A stretch of DNA of 59,727 bases from Treponemataceae bacterium (GTDB lineage: Bacteria; Spirochaetota; Spirochaetia; Treponematales; Treponemataceae): assembly GCA_024402455.1 (NCBI GenBank), contig JAKSTS010000002.1, positions 1-59,727 on the forward strand, read 5' to 3'. The notes under the pieces are model-generated. The model was given only the letters and a program-made list of their open reading frames with translations. It was not told where the DNA came from and made no database searches. Position numbers and translations under genes: made by a program. Positions 1 through 8,323 of this stretch are shown here, piece by piece. Position 1 is the stretch's first letter. Every line of letters starts with the position of its first letter.

Positions 1-3000
1 ATGAAATTCAGAAAATTGAAACTTGGGATTATGAAGACCTTAAAGAAATGTGTGACATGAACGCTGTAAAAGCTTTCCGTGCACATGCCCTTAATCCAAA
101 CCACCCAGCAATGCGCGGTTCACATGAAAACGGAGACGTTTTCTTCCAGCACCGCGAAGCTTGTAACTCAGTTTACCTTGACTTGCCGGCAATTGTTAAA
201 AAATACATGGCAAAAATCAATGTTAAACTCGGCACAAACTATGACCTTTTCAACTACTACGGTGCACCAGATGCAGACCGCGTAATTGTTTGTATGGGTT
301 CATTCTGTGACGTTGCAGAAGAAGTAATTGACTATTTGAACGCACGTGGCGAAAAAGTTGGACTTATCAAAGTTCGCCTCTATCGTCCTTGGGTTTCAGA
401 AGCATTCCTTGAGAAACTTCCAAAAACATGCAAAAAGCTTGCTGTCCTTGACCGCACAAAGGAACCAGGTTCTCTTGGTGAACCACTTTACCTCGATGTT
501 GCTACAACATTGCGTGAAGCTGGTCTTTGCGACGTTAAACTTTGCGGCGGACGCTATGGTCTTGGTTCAAAAGATACACCTCCATCAAGCGTATTTGCTG
601 TATTTACAGAACTTGCAAAAGATTCTCCAAAAGCACGTTTTACACTTGGAATTACAGACGATGTTACAAACCTCTCTCTGCCAGAAGTAAAACCTGCTCC
701 AATTACAGCAGCAGCTGGTACTGTTGAATGTAAATTCTGGGGTATCGGTGGTGACGGTACTGTCGGTGCAAACAAAGACTCTACAAAGATCATTGGTGAC
801 CACACAGACAAATTCATCCAGGCTTATTTCCAGTATGACTCAAAGAAAACTGGCGGTATCACAATTTCTCACTTGAGATTTGGTGACAAACCAATCAAGA
901 GCCCATACTACATCAACCAGGCTGACCTTGTTGCATGTCATAACCAGTCTTATATCATCAAAGGCTATAAGATGGTTCAGGACGTTAAAAAGAACGGTAC
1001 TTTCCTTATCAACTGTCAGTGGTCTGATGAAGAATTGGACAAATATCTGCCAGCTGAAGCAAAAAAATACATTGCAGAAAACAACATTACTGTTTACACA
1101 ATCAATGCTGTTAAACTTGCAACAGAAGTTGGTCTTGGAAAACGCACATCAACAGTTCTTCAGAGTGCATTCTTCACATTGGCAAAAGTTCTGCCAATCG
1201 ATGAAGCAATCAAATACATGAAAGAAAAGGTTGTTGCTAAGTTCTCTAAGAAGGGTCAGGACGTTGTAGACATGAACTGCAAAGCTATTGACCTTGGAAA
1301 AGATGCCCTTCATAAGGTTTCTGTTCCAGCTTCTTGGGCTAACCCACCTGCAGATGCTGCAAAACCAGCTCTCAAAGGCGAAGCAAAAACTGTAGCAATG
1401 GTAGAAAAACTGATGAACCCAATTGCCCTTATGGATGGTGATTCACTTCCAGTTTCAGCTTTCAAAGATTGCGCAGACGGTCAGTTCGAACTTGGTGCTT
1501 CTGCTTACGAAAAACGCGGAACAGCAGTTATGGTTCCAGCATGGGATGCAGCAAAATGTATTCAGTGCAACAACTGTGCATTCGTATGTTCACATGCAAC
1601 AATCCGTCCATACCTTCTTTCTGATGCAGAAGTTAAAGCTGCTCCATCTAACCTTGTTGCAGTTGATACAAAACCAAAAGCTTCTCAGTACAAATACACA
1701 ATGGCTGTTACTCCACTCGACTGTATGGGTTGTGGCGAATGTGTTACTGTTTGTCCAACAAAAGCAATCACAATGGTTCCACAGGAAGACGTTCTTCCAC
1801 AGCAGCCAGTATTCGACTACCTCGTTGCAAATGTTTCAAAGAAAACAGATGCCGGCATGAACGACCTTACTCCAAAAGGAAGCCAGTTCAACCAGCCGCT
1901 TCTTGAATTCTCTGGTTCATGTGCAGGTTGTGCAGAAACTTCTTATGCACGCTTGATTACTCAGCTCTTCGGTGAAAACATGTACATCTCTAACGCAACT
2001 GGTTGTTCTTCAATCTGGGGCGGTCCTGCTGCTACATGTCCATATACAATCAACAAAGACTCAAAGAAAGGTCCAGCTTGGGCAAACTCATTGTTTGAAG
2101 ACAACGCTGAACATGGTCTTGGTATGTACATGGGTCAGAAATACATCCGCGACAGCTTGATTGCAAAGCTTAACGAAATTGCTTCTAGCGACAAAGCATC
2201 TGCATCCCTCAAAGATGCAATTGCTAAGTTCATGGAAACAAAAGACAGCACAATTGCTAACGTTGAGCCAACAAAAGCACTCATTGCAGAACTCGAAAAA
2301 CTCGACTGCAGCTGCAAAGATGAAATCCTTGAAAAGAAAGACTACCTTAACAAAAAATCTGTATGGATTATGGGTGGTGACGGCTGGGCTTATGATATTG
2401 GCTACGGCGGACTCGACCACGTTCTCGCATCTGGCGAAAACGTTAACGTTATGGTATTCGATACAGAAATGTACTCAAATACAGGCGGACAGGCATCTAA
2501 GGCTTCTAATATTGGTGAAGTTTGCCAGTTTGCTGCTGCCGGTAAAGATATTAACAAGAAATCTCTGGCAGAAATCGCAATGAGCTACGGTTATGTTTAC
2601 GTTGCACAGATTGCTTTGGGTGCAAACCCAGCACAGGCTGTAAAAGCTATTGCAGAAGCAGAAGCTTACAACGGTCCTTCACTCATCATTGGTTATGCAC
2701 CATGTGAATTGCACGGTGTTAAGGGTGGTATGAACCACTGCCAGGATGAAATGAAAGCTGCTGTTGCTGCTGGTTACTGGAACTTGTTCAGTTTCAACCC
2801 GGCTCTCAAAGCAGAAGGAAAGAACCCATTCACATTGACTTCAAAAGCAGGTGACGGTTCTTACCAGGCATTCCTTGCTAACGAAACACGCTATTCTTCA
2901 TTGACACGCAAGTTCCCAGAACGTGCAGAAGCTCTCTTCAAGAGAAATGAAGAAACAGCAAAAGCTCGTTATGAACACTTGATGAAGCTTGTTGAACTCT

Positions 3001-3008
3001 ACAAATAA
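1..3008 (+). CDS. nifJ: Pyruvate:ferredoxin (flavodoxin) oxidoreductase, 5'-truncated by the window edge
   Basis: Oxidises pyruvate with CoA to acetyl-CoA and CO2 and reduces ferredoxin, in the cytoplasm; central to sugar fermentation. The reading frame is open from base 3, giving about 1001 visible residues against about 1180 usual, so roughly the first 180 residues lie outside the window. In visible numbering there are two ferredoxin-type 4Fe-4S motifs (CIQCNNC at about 519, CMGCGEC at about 574), the CAGC pair near 640 for the proximal cluster, the thiamine-diphosphate domain with GDGW near 792 and the SNTGGQ segment after it, and the late cluster ligand Cys near 901. All expected ligands are present. 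Codon use favours C-ending Asn, Asp, Tyr and Phe codons more than its neighbours, as in a highly expressed gene. A strong terminator follows. Confidence 0.97.
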   Translation, partial: EIQKIETWDYEDLKEMCDMNAVKAFRAHALNPNHPAMRGSHENGDVFFQHREACNSVYLDLPAIVKKYMAKINVKLGTNYDLFNYYGAPDADRVIVCMGSFCDVAEEVIDYLNARGEKVGLIKVRLYRPWVSEAFLEKLPKTCKKLAVLDRTKEPGSLGEPLYLDVATTLREAGLCDVKLCGGRYGLGSKDTPPSSVFAVFTELAKDSPKARFTLGITDDVTNLSLPEVKPAPITAAAGTVECKFWGIGGDGTVGANKDSTKIIGDHTDKFIQAYFQYDSKKTGGITISHLRFGDKPIKSPYYINQADLVACHNQSYIIKGYKMVQDVKKNGTFLINCQWSDEELDKYLPAEAKKYIAENNITVYTINAVKLATEVGLGKRTSTVLQSAFFTLAKVLPIDEAIKYMKEKVVAKFSKKGQDVVDMNCKAIDLGKDALHKVSVPASWANPPADAAKPALKGEAKTVAMVEKLMNPIALMDGDSLPVSAFKDCADGQFELGASAYEKRGTAVMVPAWDAAKCIQCNNCAFVCSHATIRPYLLSDAEVKAAPSNLVAVDTKPKASQYKYTMAVTPLDCMGCGECVTVCPTKAITMVPQEDVLPQQPVFDYLVANVSKKTDAGMNDLTPKGSQFNQPLLEFSGSCAGCAETSYARLITQLFGENMYISNATGCSSIWGGPAATCPYTINKDSKKGPAWANSLFEDNAEHGLGMYMGQKYIRDSLIAKLNEIASSDKASASLKDAIAKFMETKDSTIANVEPTKALIAELEKLDCSCKDEILEKKDYLNKKSVWIMGGDGWAYDIGYGGLDHVLASGENVNVMVFDTEMYSNTGGQASKASNIGEVCQFAAAGKDINKKSLAEIAMSYGYVYVAQIALGANPAQAVKAIAEAEAYNGPSLIIGYAPCELHGVKGGMNHCQDEMKAAVAAGYWNLFSFNPALKAEGKNPFTLTSKAGDGSYQAFLANETRYSSLTRKFPERAEALFKRNEETAKARYEHLMKLVELYK

Positions 3009-3022
3009 GAGTTTTAGCTCTA

Positions 3023-3077
3023 TATTAGATTAAAAATCTAATAGATGCCTCCTGTGAATAACAGGAGGCATTTTTTT
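3023..3077 (+). terminator. Rho-independent terminator of nifJ
   Basis: An 11-bp stem (ATGCCTCCTGT at 3045-3055 with ACAGGAGGCAT at 3061-3071) ends in a run of seven T. A smaller hairpin (ATTAGAT with ATCTAAT, 3024-3042) lies just upstream. Confidence 0.93.
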
Positions 3078-3155
3078 GCACTTTTCAAAAAGCAAAAAAT
3101 GTAGAAAACGCATATAATTTTTGAATTTCAAACTTAAAAATTACTTTAATTTAAC

Positions 3156-3184
3156 TTGACCCCAAAAAGATTTGTCTTTAATCT
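3156..3184 (+). promoter_or_regulatory. Promoter predicting a leaderless mRNA for the 3191 gene
   Basis: TTGACC (3156-3161), 17-nt spacer, TAATCT (3179-3184), then 6 nt to the ATG at 3191. The expected transcription start coincides with the A of the start codon and there is no Shine-Dalgarno sequence. Confidence 0.7.
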
Positions 3185-3190
3185 TTAAAT

Positions 3191-4027
3191 ATGAACAAAA
3201 ATCAATTTCAAATTTTTTCGAATTTCAGACAGTCATTTAAAAAACAGACAGAAGAATGGCAGTACGAACTTGAACAGAAAAAAGCTTTTTGGCTTTTAAA
3301 AACTATACAGGAAAAATCACAAAAAGCCGGCAACACGCCGGAATTTATTGTTGAAACACCAATTGTATACAATACTGCTCTTGATAAAATCGGCGAAGAC
3401 GACCAGATAAAACTTATTGTAATAGGCGACAACCCTGGAAAAAACGAACAGGCAGCACAAAACAGGGCATATCTTGTCGGTCAGGCCGGAAAACTTGGTG
3501 CAAAGTTTTTTGCAGACACACCTGAAATGAAAATTGATTTTAGAAAAAACGCCATAATCTTGAATAAAACGCCTGTACACAGCCCGAAAACAAAAGATTT
3601 AGCTTACATTATGGCAGCGGCAAAAAATGAACAGACGCCTGCCGGAGAATGCATACTGCGAATATTTAAAGAAAGCCAGATCTGGCTTGCACAGCAGACA
3701 GTTATGCTGCAGCACGACCTTTATAAACAAGCCGAAAACGACGATGAAAAACCTTTTTTATGGCTTATAGGCTACAGCGAACTGAAAAAAGCAGGAATTT
3801 TTGAAGACTATAAAACAACATTTATTCAAACTTATAAAAAAATATGTGCTGATATGGAAAAATCTGACAGAAGTTTTTCAGACATGCTTCTTATTTTTCA
3901 GCATTTTTCAATGAACAGATTCACAATTGACTTGAACAATTTCAAAGATAAACAGCCTGAATTATCCACAAAAAATGCACTAATTCAGCTTGGCAAAACA
4001 CACCGGCTTGAAATTTTCGGATTTTAA
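3191..4027 (+). CDS. Uracil-DNA glycosylase superfamily-like protein
   Basis: A 278-residue protein resembling the uracil-DNA glycosylase fold. Motif 1 appears as GDNPGKNE (about 83-90), followed by the NKTPVHSP segment (about 127-134), and a late FQHFSMNRF that could be the HxS loop of the family. The charged, helical N-terminal 70 residues are not typical of the short family 4 or 5 enzymes, and the iron-sulphur cysteines of those families are absent. A role in base-excision repair or in sensing deaminated bases is inferred from the fold only; the substrate is unknown. It stands alone between the nifJ terminator and a structured intergenic region, with its own promoter placed so that the mRNA would begin at the start codon. 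Confidence 0.6.
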   Translation: MNKNQFQIFSNFRQSFKKQTEEWQYELEQKKAFWLLKTIQEKSQKAGNTPEFIVETPIVYNTALDKIGEDDQIKLIVIGDNPGKNEQAAQNRAYLVGQAGKLGAKFFADTPEMKIDFRKNAIILNKTPVHSPKTKDLAYIMAAAKNEQTPAGECILRIFKESQIWLAQQTVMLQHDLYKQAENDDEKPFLWLIGYSELKKAGIFEDYKTTFIQTYKKICADMEKSDRSFSDMLLIFQHFSMNRFTIDLNNFKDKQPELSTKNALIQLGKTHRLEIFGF

Positions 4028-4227
4028 CTACGATTTTCGGTTCGCGTTAAATTGTGTCACAAGTTTGAACGAAATCTGGCGGAACCTGCCAGTTTTTGGC
4101 TGATGCGACAGGTGACTTGCTTTGGGTTTCACTTTGGGATTGGTTCTACAGATTAGAATACAGCCCGCGAAACGCTGTAGTTTTTGCTTTGCAAAAACTA
4201 CAAGGAACTTAGCTGCAAATTAAATAT
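4028..4227. repeat. Structured intergenic element (module shared with 40.1-40.3 kb)
   Basis: GC-richer than its surroundings and without a convincing gene. It holds the perfect hairpin GTAGTTTTTGC-TTT-GCAAAAACTAC (4177-4201), a nested ACAGC/GCTGT pair (4160-4164 with 4174-4178) and a CTGGC/GCCAG hairpin near 4071-4092. The stretch 4121-4150 is about 85% identical to the reverse complement of 40260-40287, so this belongs to a dispersed family. It may act in transcript ending or processing. Confidence 0.55.
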
Positions 4228-4965
4228 TTATGGTTTTTCATGTTTGAATTTTAAATTACCATAATTGTTTTCTTTTACAGCTCTATCCACAGACATTTTA
4301 TAAAACTTATAACCACTCTCATAAGTTCCAAAGTCACATTCTTCTTTTTGAAATATAGAAAAAGGAATATCATTTTTAAACTCTTCTGGAATTTGTGTTG
4401 CCAATGAGCTATTATATGTATACCTAAAATGTTTATATTTGTTATAAAAAGATTCACCAGCTGGCAATTCTGGTAAATCAGAAATAAAACTGTAAACTTC
4501 ATCAATATTATTGATAACATCAAGCATATTATCAATTATCTGGTGAGGTATAATTCCTTTTAATAATTTTACTTCGAATATTTTAAGTTCAATGTAATAT
4601 AACAAAGAATCAAGATCATAACGCCCAGCATCATAAGAATACATAACCGGGCACAAATCATTTATTTGCCAAAGTCTCATTGGAAATCTAGAATAATTAT
4701 CGCTTATAAAACGATGCAGCATTCCAGAAAACTGTAAATATCGATTATTCGTTAAATATACATGTATATAATAAGTGTAATCGTTTTTGTTAGAAGCTGG
4801 TGGTATAATTTCAACAGATTCTACATCTTTGCAATTCTTTAAAATCTGCTGTCTTACATATTCTTCATCACCTATAAAAAGGCTTTTTAAGAAAGGGATA
4901 TCACTTGCTGAAAGTGTAAAAATAAAAATGACGGCAAAAAGCAATATAAATAAATTCTTTTTCAT
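4228..4965 (-). CDS. Secreted hypothetical protein
   Basis: A 245-residue protein of unknown function. The start at 4965 is chosen because AAGGAGG stands just upstream and translation then opens with a signal peptide (MKKNLFILLFAVIFIFTLSAS); the frame remains open for 22 further codons upstream, but without a ribosome site. After the signal peptide the mature protein (about 220 residues) is rich in Tyr, Asn and Ile, with no cysteine cluster, membrane segment or motif I recognise. It is probably periplasmic. It lies 79 nt downstream of another small membrane-protein gene on the same strand, possibly co-transcribed. AT-rich and probably lineage-specific. Confidence 0.7.
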   Translation of the reverse strand: MKKNLFILLFAVIFIFTLSASDIPFLKSLFIGDEEYVRQQILKNCKDVESVEIIPPASNKNDYTYYIHVYLTNNRYLQFSGMLHRFISDNYSRFPMRLWQINDLCPVMYSYDAGRYDLDSLLYYIELKIFEVKLLKGIIPHQIIDNMLDVINNIDEVYSFISDLPELPAGESFYNKYKHFRYTYNSSLATQIPEEFKNDIPFSIFQKEECDFGTYESGYKFYKMSVDRAVKENNYGNLKFKHEKP

Positions 4966-5044
4966 TTTGTACAGCCTCCTTTTTGTTATTTTTTTCGCAA
5001 TTTGTACGTTATAGAAGATACTCACAAGCAAAATCAGTTTAGAT

Positions 5045-5410
5045 TTACTTTTTAAATGTTTTTAAAAATAAAATATACCAGGAACCAGCGACTCCAAATA
5101 TAATGAATTCAAAACAGTCTATATTATTTACACCACTATTCCCCAATGGCATATATACTGATAATTTTAATATTATTCCAGTAAAGATTACTAAAATAAA
5201 AAATACTAAACTAACAGGACGTAACTGTGTTTTATGTCTGTCAATAAAGTCCATTCCATCTGTCATAGCATTTGTAATTAATAACATTACAAAAAAAACA
5301 ACTGTTAAAAAAATAAACAAAGCAAATTTATACTTAGCATACTCAAATATGCCAAATATAACTACAAGTAATGATATTATAAACAAAGGAATTATCTTTA
5401 ACTTATTCAT
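5045..5410 (-). CDS. Small integral membrane protein
   Basis: 121 residues from the ATG at 5410, preceded by AGGAGAT; a start 12 codons further upstream lacks a ribosome site. Three or four hydrophobic segments span nearly the whole protein (about residues 6-24, 28-48, 66-85 and 98-114), separated by short charged turns (MDFIDRHKTQ between the second and third). No known family is recognised. It stands upstream of the secreted protein ending at 4228 and 88 nt below the PHP gene, but does not look functionally tied to the latter. Confidence 0.65.
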   Translation of the reverse strand: MNKLKIIPLFIISLLVVIFGIFEYAKYKFALFIFLTVVFFVMLLITNAMTDGMDFIDRHKTQLRPVSLVFFILVIFTGIILKLSVYMPLGNSGVNNIDCFEFIIFGVAGSWYILFLKTFKK

Positions 5411-5498
5411 TTTATCTCCTAAAATTTTAATGATTTGTTTTTTCACAATTTGTACAACAGGTTACAGTTATAGTCGGCATAAAGCAGCTTTATGTCTT

Positions 5499-6221
5499 TT
5501 ATCTTGGGCGCAAAACAAGAGCTTTTTTTACTGTTTCAATATTTACGCTGCCGTCTGCTTTTAAAAGCTCGTCATCTTTTATGTCCAGTTCAAACGGGCG
5601 GCGGGCAATATGTTCAACATAATGTGCATCTGACGACGTTGTAAGCGGATAGCCTAAAGTGTTTTCGCTTGACGGAATGCGTGTAACTTCAATTGCATCA
5701 AAATCGCCGTCTATAATGCAGCCAAACTGGCTTAACATTGAAAAAGCCGAACGGTCTGCATGCGCCGGAATTGCAAGCCCGCCGCGTGCATGAATTTTTG
5801 AAGCAACTTTATCAATTGACCATTCAGAAGAAGCTATAAGATATTTTTCAACTTCTCCAATAATATTTTCTTCTTCATCTACATAAACCTGGGCTCCCGT
5901 TTTTTCGGGGTGATTCATTATCGACGGCAATGTTGCATAAAGTTCTTCTCCAAAATCAAGCACAGCAGACAAATCAGAAAACAGCGCCAGAAAATGTATT
6001 TCTTCCTGTGTCTGAACTTCAATGCCGAAAAGCGGTGCAACTCCATATTCAGCACAGGCTGCTTTAAATGCCGGACAATTTAACGCCGAATTATGGTCTG
6101 TTAATGCAGCAAGTTTTACACCTTTTGCAGCAAGCCTTTCAGCTATTACTTTTGGCGCCATCATTAAATCGCCGCAGGGAGACAAACATGAATGTATATG
6201 AAAATCTGAAAGAATAATCAT
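5499..6221 (-). CDS. PHP-domain phosphoesterase
   Basis: 240 residues with the metal-binding motifs of the polymerase and histidinol phosphatase family: DFHIHS at the N terminus, LTDHN (about 40-44), GIEV (about 65), PAHADR (about 152-157) and the late SSDAH. It is predicted to hydrolyse a phosphoester; the substrate is unknown. The start overlaps the stop of the DRTGG gene by 4 nt (ATGA), so the two are translationally coupled. In many clostridia and Thermotogae a PHP protein of this type sits with a DRTGG protein and an anti-sigma-like ATPase next to NADH-dependent hydrogenase genes. That context suggests a part in regulating hydrogen or redox metabolism rather than histidine synthesis. Confidence 0.85.
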   Translation of the reverse strand: MIILSDFHIHSCLSPCGDLMMAPKVIAERLAAKGVKLAALTDHNSALNCPAFKAACAEYGVAPLFGIEVQTQEEIHFLALFSDLSAVLDFGEELYATLPSIMNHPEKTGAQVYVDEEENIIGEVEKYLIASSEWSIDKVASKIHARGGLAIPAHADRSAFSMLSQFGCIIDGDFDAIEVTRIPSSENTLGYPLTTSSDAHYVEHIARRPFELDIKDDELLKADGSVNIETVKKALVLRPR

Positions 6222-6547
6222 GTCAAAGCCGAATAAAGGATTCCTGAAATTTCAAACTGGTTTTTAGACGAGCGGAAAATACCGATATTTTCCTGTTTTG
6301 CAGCACTTATCATATCATCTGGAAGAGGGCGGCTGTTGCATATTATTACTGCAGGCGAATCTTTTAATGTTGCAACAGCAATTGTGTTTTTATGTGCCTG
6401 AATTGTTATCAGCACACTTTCATCTTTTGCGTTTCCCATAACATCGCTCAGCAAGTCTGAAGTATATGCATCTTTAAAGTTTTTATTAACATCACATTCC
6501 TGAATTGTTTCCAAATTTAAAAGCTTTATCATTTCACCGATTGTCAT
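6218..6547 (-). CDS. DRTGG-domain protein
   Basis: 109 residues made almost entirely of one DRTGG domain, recognised from the SDVMGNAKDESVLIT core (about 34-48) and the following AVIICNSRPLPDDM segment. The domain is also found in HPr kinase and phosphotransacetylase-like proteins and is thought to bind a ligand, but its effector is not known. The ATG is preceded by GGAGGG and lies 39 nt below the CBS-HATPase gene; the 3' end overlaps the PHP gene. It is the middle gene of a three-gene operon. Confidence 0.8.
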   Translation of the reverse strand: MTIGEMIKLLNLETIQECDVNKNFKDAYTSDLLSDVMGNAKDESVLITIQAHKNTIAVATLKDSPAVIICNSRPLPDDMISAAKQENIGIFRSSKNQFEISGILYSALT

Positions 6548-6586
6548 AATCCCTCCAAACCAAAAACAAGCTTAAAACTTGCAGAA

Positions 6587-7543
6587 TCAGCTATTTTCCT
6601 TATTAAGTAGGAATGTAGCAATAACTGTCGTACCTTTTCCAACCGTAGAAACAATATCAAATGAATCTGCAACACGTTTTGTGTTCGGCAGCCCCATTCC
6701 AGCCCCAAAACCTAAAGCACGCACTTTATCTGTTGCTGTTGAAAAACCTTCCGTCAAAGCTTTTTCAATGTCCGGAATGCCGGGACCAATATCTTTTGCT
6801 TCTATTATAACTTCTTTATCTGTAAGTACATAAAGCATTGTGCCGCCTAAAGAATGCACAACCTGATTAATTTCAAGTTCATAGCTTGCAATGCCTACAC
6901 GCCTTGTCAAAGACGGGTCGACGTTCCTGCTTTTTAAGCGGCGCTTAATTTCTGTAGAAGCCTGTCCTGCAAGTTCAAAATTAAACGGTTCAGTCTTGCA
7001 CTCAAGAATAACTTCTCCGCCATGCACGGCATCAAGACATGGCGGTTCAACAGCCTGTGTCTTTTTAGGTTCTGCAGAAGAACTTTCAAGCCGTTCTACT
7101 TCTTTGTTCATTGCCACAAGAAGAGCCGAAATAACATCTGTTGTCGTAACAATTCCGCACAACCTTCCTTCTGCGTCTATTACAGGAAATCTTCCAAAAC
7201 GATAGCGGTTAAAATATGTAACGCAAAACGAAACAGCCATTGTATCTTGAAGCGAAATAACCCGCTTTGTCATGTGTTTTTCTGCCGGTTCCAAAAGCCA
7301 GCCATTGTCAAATGCATTAACTATATCTTCCATCGAGATAATGCCGACAACATGGCGCTCTTCGTTTACAATCGGAATGCCTGTTACACGGCTTCTTTTC
7401 ATCAACAGCTGAATTTCGCGCATTGTATTATGCGGTGCAGCTGTAAAAACAGGCGAACTCATTACGTCTTTGACTTTAAGCTTAAAAAGCATATCATAGA
7501 CAGCATCAGAAGATGTATCTAAGGTCAATGGAATTGTCATCAT
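6587..7543 (-). CDS. CBS-pair protein fused to an RsbW-type HATPase (anti-sigma-like) domain
   Basis: 318 residues. The N terminus holds two CBS motifs (VKDVMSSPVF at about 24-33, GIISMEDIV at about 67-75; then HMTKRV and GIVTTTDVIS) that would bind adenosine nucleotides. The C-terminal 130 residues are a GHKL ATPase with the N-box (ELEINQVVHS), the G1 box DIGPGIPD and the G2 box GFGAGMGL. This joins energy sensing to an anti-sigma or switch-kinase module. It is the first gene of the operon that continues into the DRTGG and PHP genes, the same trio that accompanies hydrogenases elsewhere. A TATACT -10 lies 6 nt before the ATG and no ribosome site is visible, so the mRNA may be leaderless. Confidence 0.87.
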   Translation of the reverse strand: MMTIPLTLDTSSDAVYDMLFKLKVKDVMSSPVFTAAPHNTMREIQLLMKRSRVTGIPIVNEERHVVGIISMEDIVNAFDNGWLLEPAEKHMTKRVISLQDTMAVSFCVTYFNRYRFGRFPVIDAEGRLCGIVTTTDVISALLVAMNKEVERLESSSAEPKKTQAVEPPCLDAVHGGEVILECKTEPFNFELAGQASTEIKRRLKSRNVDPSLTRRVGIASYELEINQVVHSLGGTMLYVLTDKEVIIEAKDIGPGIPDIEKALTEGFSTATDKVRALGFGAGMGLPNTKRVADSFDIVSTVGKGTTVIATFLLNKENS

Positions 7544-7549
7544 ACAGAT

Positions 7550-7555
7550 AGTATA
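7550..7555 (-). promoter_or_regulatory. -10 hexamer of the CBS-HATPase operon
   Basis: TATACT on the minus strand, 6 nt from the ATG at 7543. No good -35 is seen at 16-18 nt, so the promoter is a weaker example of the leaderless architecture. Confidence 0.45.
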
Positions 7556-7581
7556 ATCTAGTTTTTAATAAACGGAAAGTT

Positions 7582-8310
7582 TTAGATTTGCGTGTTTTTC
7601 TTTTTTGATGCAAAAGAACTTTTTTTTGTATTTTTTGAAACTGAAGTTTTAGGAGATGCTTTTTTAGAAACAGTTTTTACTGTTCTTCTGGAGTTTTGCA
7701 CAGGTTTTTCAAGCAGCGTATAATCTCTGTCCATCAATTCTGCACAAATATCTTTATGAAGTTTTTTCGGTTCAACATATTTTAAAAGCCTTGCACGTAT
7801 AAACTGCTTGCTTTTGTCTTTATAAAGCGGCATTTTGTTTTTTGCAAGAATGTGTATAAGTTCGTTTTTCCACAAAAGGCCAAGTGTATTTTTTAAACAG
7901 AAATTCGGGTTCTGCTGCGGTTTTTTAAGAACATAAAAATCTTCTTTGCCCTCAGCGTATTCAACTGTAATAATTCCCCAGTGCAGCGGCACGTGTTCAG
8001 CTATATGAGCAGCATGCCGCGTTCCTGCAACAATATAGTTTTTGTTAAAAAACCGGTCGTAATCTTTAACCTGTCGCTCTAACCGTGCATATGTGTCCTG
8101 GTCGCTTTTAATTTCAATTCCATAAATTGCATTGAATGTAACAAGAACCACATCTGCACGGGAACGTCCCATTTCTTTTTCTTCGATGATTCTGTTTTCG
8201 GGATATATTGTATCTAAAAAATCAAACAAAGCTTGTCTTATGTCTTTGTCATATAAAACATGAGGCACAGGATTCATCTGTGCCTCATGTTCTTTTTTTA
8301 ATAAACTCAT
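7582..8310 (-). CDS. sce7726-family protein (PD-(D/E)XK nuclease-like fold)
   Basis: 242 residues resembling the sce7726 family. The core holds a restriction-endonuclease-like arrangement: an early acidic segment, RADVVLV (about 50-56), then GIEIKSD (about 63-69) with the E-x-K pair, followed by the RLERQ helix. Residues 200-242 form a Lys/Ser/Thr-rich tail that could contact nucleic acid. Function is not established for the family. An alternative start at 8277 has a better ribosome site (GAGG) and would shorten the protein by 11 residues. The gene begins 13 nt after ettA stops, so it is probably expressed from the ettA transcript. Confidence 0.7.
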   Translation of the reverse strand: MSLLKKEHEAQMNPVPHVLYDKDIRQALFDFLDTIYPENRIIEEKEMGRSRADVVLVTFNAIYGIEIKSDQDTYARLERQVKDYDRFFNKNYIVAGTRHAAHIAEHVPLHWGIITVEYAEGKEDFYVLKKPQQNPNFCLKNTLGLLWKNELIHILAKNKMPLYKDKSKQFIRARLLKYVEPKKLHKDICAELMDRDYTLLEKPVQNSRRTVKTVSKKASPKTSVSKNTKKSSFASKKKNTQI

Positions 8311-8323
8311 TTCAGGTTGAAAA

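Noticed and set aside
4028..4227. CRISPR or insertion-sequence remnant
   Set aside because: Repeats are hairpins without regular spacers, and no transposase or cas gene is present in the window.
7582..8310. Restriction-modification nuclease
   Set aside because: No methyltransferase or specificity gene is nearby; the protein fits the sce7726 family and follows ettA.
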